Source: Gallionellaceae bacterium (GTDB lineage Bacteria; Pseudomonadota; Gammaproteobacteria; Burkholderiales; Gallionellaceae). Taken from it: 10,152 bases of DNA. Under the pieces are notes generated by a model. It saw only the letters and a list, made by a program, of their open reading frames with translations. It did not search any database and was not told the origin of the DNA. This document shows, piece by piece, positions 6,481-10,152 of the stretch. How positions within the stretch are numbered: position 1 is the stretch's first letter; each line of letters starts with the position of its first letter. The DNA is taken from NCBI GenBank assembly GCA_021731185.1, contig JAKFXW010000221.1, positions 1 through 10,152 on the forward strand. Reading direction: 5' to 3'. The position numbers and the translations under genes were made by a program.

Positions 6481-6951
6481 TCATCGGAAGCGCATCGCGT
6501 CAATGTCGAGGTCTGATACCCCACTTTTACGGAGTGCCAAGTGTGCAAATTCGTGTGCCAGAGAAAACAGGCATCGTGCGGGTGCATCTTTACGATTAAT
6601 GACAACGGTAGGCAGCACGTCATAAGCCAGGGCAAATCCAGAGGCCTCTTCGGAGGGTAATGCGCGCCGCTTGAAATACAAGCACACCGGCATTTTTAAT
6701 ACGCTGATGCCATGAGTTGAGGCCCTTACGCCCTGAAGCGTCTCCACGGTATGCTTCCATATTGCTCATGGATAACCCGAGGAAGTCACGCACCATTTCC
6801 CCAGCCGTCTCAGGATCGACGGTGAGCCCAAAGGAAAGGCCGAACGGTTTTGGTTCTTCACCCAAATCTGACAACAACTCCAGCGCCAGTTCGCGCCGTT
6901 GGTGAGCGACTCTTATTTCTTGTGTTAACTCTGGAGAAAAGTGTCTCGGCT
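6481..6951 (-). pseudogene. Decayed ImmA/IrrE-family metallopeptidase gene
   Basis: Read on the minus strand, the frame enters from the junction at 6951 (ELTQEIRVAHQRRELALELL), continues as GLSFGLTVDPETAGEMVRDFLGLS and reaches NAGVLVFQ. Between about 6658 and 6671 the meaning shifts to another frame (LPSEEASGFALAYDVLP), which carries the zinc-binding HEFAH (codons 6541-6555) in FSLAHEFAHLALRKSG. That frame stops at 6481, far short of the usual C-terminal part with the third metal ligand; a DDEQ-like continuation is seen in a further frame just before the end. So the gene lacks its beginning, has at least one frameshift, and is cut short. Intact relatives are proteases that often cleave phage-type or XRE repressors. 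6383-6480 holds no other gene that I can see. Confidence 0.8.
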
Positions 6952-7171
6952 GCCCGCTGATTCCATTGCAGCAATCAGCCCGCTGCCGCTACTGTTGTTG
7001 CACGGGGATCGAGATGTAGTCGTACCACTGCATCATTCACAGCAATTATTCGAGCACGCAAATGAACCGAAAGAACGCTGGATTGAGCAAGGTGCGTGGC
7101 ATACTCAAGCCATGAGTAGTCAAGCGTTACGCAAAAAATTGGTTGAGTTTTTACTGCGTCATTCAGGCTAG
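6952..7171 (+). pseudogene. 3' fragment of the lipoprotein hydrolase gene
   Basis: This second copy of the last 73 hydrolase codons starts at the cargo junction and ends at the native stop. It lacks the signal peptide, oxyanion loop and nucleophile Ser, so it cannot be functional. It keeps HGDRDVVVP but differs from the intact protein at six positions near the end (such as Ala to Glu, Asn to Ser, Ser to Leu), including Trp in place of Gly next to the catalytic His (GAWHTQ). A GTG at 6941 could open the frame, but nothing suggests real translation. Confidence 0.92.
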
Positions 7172-7313
7172 AATAACAGGCTTAAAATCCAAGTGTAAAA
7201 ATTAATCGCACCTCCATTACTAGCGCGCTGCATTGATAATTCTAATTTCTGATAAACAGGAGCACAAGGCGGCAAGGATGAGGCGACGAAGACAGTACAT
7301 TTGAGTACGGCTA

Positions 7314-7374
7314 TAACCAACCACTTTGCAACCGTCTTTTGGTTGCTTAGTGGGATGGCTAGTTGTTTCACTCA
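7314..7374 (+). repeat. 61-bp hairpin insert in the loop of the intergenic palindrome
   Basis: It is present only in the right copy. It sits exactly inside the 3-base loop of CGGCT-AGG-AGCCG (arms at 7308-7312 and 7377-7381). It holds a hairpin: CCACT (7321-7325), TT, GCAACC (7328-7333), loop GTCTTTT, GGTTGC (7341-7346), TT, AGTGG (7349-7353). It has no target duplication beyond one ambiguous A. It could be a tiny palindromic insertion or a piece deleted from the left copy. Confidence 0.7.
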
Positions 7375-7437
7375 GGAGCCGAAAACGAAGCCAACACTGT
7401 GATCGTTTTTATCAGGAATTGGAATAAAATCACCACC

Positions 7438-10041
7438 ATGACTCCCTCCCCGCACACCCCGATGATGCAGCAATATCTGCGAATCAAAGCGCAGCACACT
7501 GACATGCTGCTGTTTTATCGCATGGGGGATTTTTACGAATTATTTTTTGACGATGCGGTGCGCGCCGCCAAACTTCTCGACATCACGCTTACGCAACGCG
7601 GCTCATCCAACGGGCAGCCGATAAAAATGGCAGGTGTGCCATACCATGCCGCCGAGCAATATCTGGCGCGCCTAATTAAGCTCGGTGAATCTATTGCCAT
7701 TTGCGAACAGATCGGTGACCCCGCAACCAGTAAGGGTCCGGTGGAGCGCAAAGTGATACGCATCGTCACGCCCGGCACGTTGACGGATTCTGCTCTGTTG
7801 GATGAAAAGCGCGATAGCCTGCTGCTGGCGCTGCACGCGCGCGACGGCAAAGTAGGGGTAGCCTGGATGAATCTGGCTTCAGGTCAATTTTTTACCAGCG
7901 AAATTGACGCGAAAAATTTATCGGCAGAGTTAGAACGCTTGCAGCCTTCTGAAATTTTGCTGGCAGAAATTTTGCTGGCAGAAAATGTTGCGCCGCCTGC
8001 TGCATCCAAGGCCGCGATTAGAACTTTGCCCGATTGGCATTTTAATTTTGAAACCGCACAACGCGCGCTGTGCCAGCAATTTTCCACGCTGGATTTAGCA
8101 GGCTTTGGTTGTGCAGACTTCACGCTGGGTATCGAAGCAGCGGGCGCACTGCTGGGTTATGCCAAGTTAACACAGGGGCAACACATCCAGCATGTGCGCG
8201 GCATTCAGGTGTATGCCGCCGAACAATTTGTACGCATGGATGCGGCTACTCGCCGCAATCTGGAAATCACCCAAACCCTGCGCGGAGAAAACGCGCCCAC
8301 TCTGCTGTCACTGCTTGACACCTGCGCCAGTAACATGGGCAGCCGCTTATTGGCGCACTGGTTGCACCATCCAATGCGGGATCGTGCAGCACTCAATTCG
8401 CGGTTAGAGGCGGTCGCGCAACTGCTATCCTTCTCTCAGCGGGAAAGGGAGTTACATCGTAGCGTGCACGACCACCTCAAGCAGTGCGTTGATGTCGAAC
8501 GCATTACCACGCGCATCGCCTTAAAATCTGCGCGTCCGCGCGATCTTTCCGGTCTGCGCGATACGCTGGCACAATTGCCTGCTTTGCACAACCTGCTACT
8601 TGCTGTCTCAGCGAGTGAACGGGTGGGACAGACGCGACCTTTGTTGCAAACCCTCGCGCATGAATTGCGAACAGATGAACTGCTGGTCGCGTGCTTGCAG
8701 CGCACATTAAAAACTGAACCTTCCAACATGCTCAGAGAAGGCGGCGTGATCGCAGATGGCTTTGATGCAGAACTGGATGAGCTGCGTGGCATTCAAAGTA
8801 ACTGCGGCGATTTTCTGCTGGCGCTGGAAGCACGCGAGCGCGCACGCACGGGCATCACGACGCTGAAGGTAGAATACAATCGCGTGCATGGTTTTTATAT
8901 TGAAGTATCCACCGCGCAATCGGTCAATGTGCCAGACGATTACCGTCGTCGCCAAACGCTTAAAAATGCCGAGCGTTACATTACGCCTGAACTCAAAACA
9001 TTTGAAGACAAAGCACTCTCAGCCAATGATCGAGCATTAACCCGCGAGAAATTTTTATACGAGCAATTGCTTGAACAACTGGCACCTTACATTGCCCATT
9101 TGCAACTCATAGCCACGACTATTGCCACGCTGGATGTGCTTGCAACTTTTGCAGAACGCGCGGTTACGCTCAATCTTAGCGCACCTATTTTTAGCGATGA
9201 TAATGTTTTGCAGATCAGCCAGGGGCGGCATCCTGTAGTCGAAGCACAGGTAGATAACTTTATTGCCAACGACATCGATCTGCACGAAGCACGCAAAATG
9301 CTGCTCATCACTGGACCCAATATGGGCGGCAAATCGACCTACATGCGGCAGGTGGCACTGATTACTTTGCTCGCGCATTGCGGCAGTTTTGTGCCTGCTA
9401 AAAATACGGTGCTAGGAGAAATCGATCAGATATTTACCCGCATCGGTGCGTCGGATGATCTGGCCAGTGGCCGTTCTACCTTCATGGTTGAGATGACCGA
9501 AGCCGCTAATATTTTGCATAATGCCAGCGAAAAAAGTCTGGTACTGGTCGATGAAATCGGGCGCGGTACCTCGACCTTTGATGGCTTGGCACTGGCCTAT
9601 GCAATCGCCTGTCACCTGCTGGAAAAAAATCGCAGCTATACCTTATTTGCTACACATTATTTTGAGCTTACGCGCCTGAGCGAAGAATTTCAGCAACTTG
9701 CTAATGTTCACCTCGCCGCAATTGAACACCAGCACAACATCGTATTTCTGCACAGCGTGAATGAAGGTGCAGCCAGCCAGAGCTACGGCCTGCAAGTGGC
9801 CGCACTGGCGGGTGTACCGAATGAAGTGATCCGTAACGCGAAGAAACAATTGGTTCGATTGGAGCAACAAAGCGCCGCACAAAATCCGCAGGGCGATTTA
9901 TTTAACGTCACAGCCTATGCGTCCAAAATTCCTGCGCCCGAAGCACACCCGGCAATGCAATTATTAGGTGAATTACAGCCGGACGATATGAGTCCGAAAG
10001 ATGCGCTGGAAAAATTGTATCAGTTAAAAAAAATGCTGTAG
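7438..10041 (+). CDS. mutS: DNA mismatch repair protein MutS
   Basis: The protein is 867 residues, normal length for MutS. The N-terminal domain has the mismatch-probing Phe-Tyr-Glu in GDFYELF (Phe32, Glu34); the C-terminal ATPase has Walker A GPNMGGKST (626-634), Walker B LVLVDEIGRG (Asp705-Glu706), and the FATHYFELT segment. The tail holds a QGDLF-type possible beta-clamp-binding motif and the usual end KDALEKLYQLKKML. It recognises base mismatches and recruits MutL in the cytoplasm. ATG 7438 is chosen because PHTPMMQQYLRIK is the family start; AGGA lies about 20 bases upstream, too far to be convincing. An exact 15-bp tandem repeat (7951-7980) adds a second EILLA. All upstream sequence is the duplicated intergenic region, so expression should depend on what promoter that carries. 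Confidence 0.97.
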   Translation: MTPSPHTPMMQQYLRIKAQHTDMLLFYRMGDFYELFFDDAVRAAKLLDITLTQRGSSNGQPIKMAGVPYHAAEQYLARLIKLGESIAICEQIGDPATSKGPVERKVIRIVTPGTLTDSALLDEKRDSLLLALHARDGKVGVAWMNLASGQFFTSEIDAKNLSAELERLQPSEILLAEILLAENVAPPAASKAAIRTLPDWHFNFETAQRALCQQFSTLDLAGFGCADFTLGIEAAGALLGYAKLTQGQHIQHVRGIQVYAAEQFVRMDAATRRNLEITQTLRGENAPTLLSLLDTCASNMGSRLLAHWLHHPMRDRAALNSRLEAVAQLLSFSQRERELHRSVHDHLKQCVDVERITTRIALKSARPRDLSGLRDTLAQLPALHNLLLAVSASERVGQTRPLLQTLAHELRTDELLVACLQRTLKTEPSNMLREGGVIADGFDAELDELRGIQSNCGDFLLALEARERARTGITTLKVEYNRVHGFYIEVSTAQSVNVPDDYRRRQTLKNAERYITPELKTFEDKALSANDRALTREKFLYEQLLEQLAPYIAHLQLIATTIATLDVLATFAERAVTLNLSAPIFSDDNVLQISQGRHPVVEAQVDNFIANDIDLHEARKMLLITGPNMGGKSTYMRQVALITLLAHCGSFVPAKNTVLGEIDQIFTRIGASDDLASGRSTFMVEMTEAANILHNASEKSLVLVDEIGRGTSTFDGLALAYAIACHLLEKNRSYTLFATHYFELTRLSEEFQQLANVHLAAIEHQHNIVFLHSVNEGAASQSYGLQVAALAGVPNEVIRNAKKQLVRLEQQSAAQNPQGDLFNVTAYASKIPAPEAHPAMQLLGELQPDDMSPKDALEKLYQLKKML
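7951..7980 (+). repeat. Exact 15-bp tandem duplication inside mutS
   Basis: GAAATTTTGCTGGCA occurs twice in a row (7951-7965 and 7966-7980), followed by a partial third GAAAATG. It is in frame and encodes EILLA-EILLA where most MutS proteins have a single SEILL-type segment in the connector-domain region. It looks like replication slippage. Confidence 0.9.
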
Positions 10042-10119
10042 CCGGGTGGCACTTAAATCGAGTGACCTATGCACGATGAAATAAAGCGGCACAATGAAAT
10101 GGGGGGAATGAAACTGTGA

Positions 10120-10152
10120 ATGAAACCGAGTAACTTAGAAATGCGGCTTGAA
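10120..10152 (+). CDS. Possible start of the next gene (runs off window)
   Basis: ATG 10120 opens a frame of 11 codons (MKPSNLEMRLE) to the window edge. A G-run (10101-10106) lies about 13 bases upstream, which is too distant for a strong site. 10042-10119 has no convincing terminator after mutS, only a weak imperfect stem near 10046-10070. The product cannot be named. Confidence 0.3.
   Translation, partial: MKPSNLEMRLE

Larger units (their letters stand above)
6952..7578 (+). repeat. Right copy of the large direct repeat flanking the insert
   Basis: This partner of 2874-3438 is 627 bp, 62 bp longer, because of one extra A near 7200 and a 61-bp hairpin-containing stretch (7314-7374). The two copies bound the 3.5-kb cargo in direct orientation, and recombination between them could remove it and leave a single hydrolase-mutS junction. 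Confidence 0.95.

Noticed and set aside
3436..6951. Integration by a tyrosine or serine recombinase at an att site
   Set aside because: There is no integrase gene, tRNA or short att-type repeat; the flanking repeats are about 0.6 kb and diverged.
6941..7171. Independent 76-codon gene from GTG 6941
   Set aside because: It is only the 3' part of the duplicated hydrolase with a few junction codons; the fold would be incomplete.
7363..7437. Upstream extension of MutS by 25 codons from a TTG
   Set aside because: It reads through the structured intergenic repeat and begins within the 61-bp insert that the other copy lacks; MutS family proteins begin near PHTPMMQQYL.
7533..9882. Several long antisense and shifted-frame ORFs within mutS
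   Set aside because: They are shadows of a strongly conserved MutS frame; none shows a motif, ribosome binding site or protein-like composition.
1..10152. CRISPR array, rRNA or tRNA gene
   Set aside because: I saw no regularly spaced repeats and no tRNA- or rRNA-like sequence on either strand.

Overview
The window looks like a moderate-GC betaproteobacterial chromosome, most likely Nitrosomonadales or Gallionellaceae-like. This rests on the MutS N-terminus, the DUF3015 / DUF4105 gene types and the style of the structured intergenic repeat before mutS; the lineage is an inference from memory of these families. A conserved plus-strand backbone (DUF3015 tail, terminator, DUF4105 protein, lipoprotein alpha/beta hydrolase, mutS) is interrupted by a minus-strand accessory segment of about 3.5 kb.

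Layout. 2-202 is the C-terminal end of a DUF3015 protein, closed by a strong intrinsic terminator (224-250). 284-2197 encodes an exported DUF4105 (Lnb N-terminal domain type) protein, and it overlaps by one base a lipoprotein hydrolase (2197-3093). An intergenic region with a palindromic, REP-like sequence then leads into a mutS start that is cut after 47 codons (3298-3438). From 3439 to 6951 lies foreign cargo, all clear genes on the minus strand. In transcription order these are: a decayed ImmA/IrrE metallopeptidase gene, a RelE-type toxin plus XRE antitoxin pair, an overlapping pair of unrecognised genes (190 aa and 381 aa), and the first 28 codons of a Type III-like DNA methyltransferase (Mod). 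The last 73 codons of the hydrolase, the intergenic region and the mutS start then reappear (6952-7578), and a full-length mutS follows (7438-10041).

The key structural fact is that a 565-bp backbone segment (2874-3438) and a 627-bp copy (6952-7578) flank the cargo as imperfect direct repeats. I counted about 25 substitutions, one 1-bp indel and one 61-bp indel. Each end of the cargo also truncates a gene (mod' on the left, immA' on the right). This fits single-crossover integration of a circular DNA that carried a diverged hydrolase-mutS fragment. The backbone keeps one complete hydrolase and one complete mutS, so the insertion is probably tolerated, but mutS is now separated from its former upstream neighbours.

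The most interesting candidate for an undescribed system is the overlapping 190 aa / 381 aa pair. Its gene neighbours (Mod, toxin-antitoxin, ImmA) are of a kind typical of defence or mobile islands. The 190 aa protein has a weak PD-(D/E)XK-like pattern and the 381 aa protein has a TPR-like N-terminus and a beta-rich C-terminus. No integrase, transposase, tRNA, rRNA or CRISPR array is visible.
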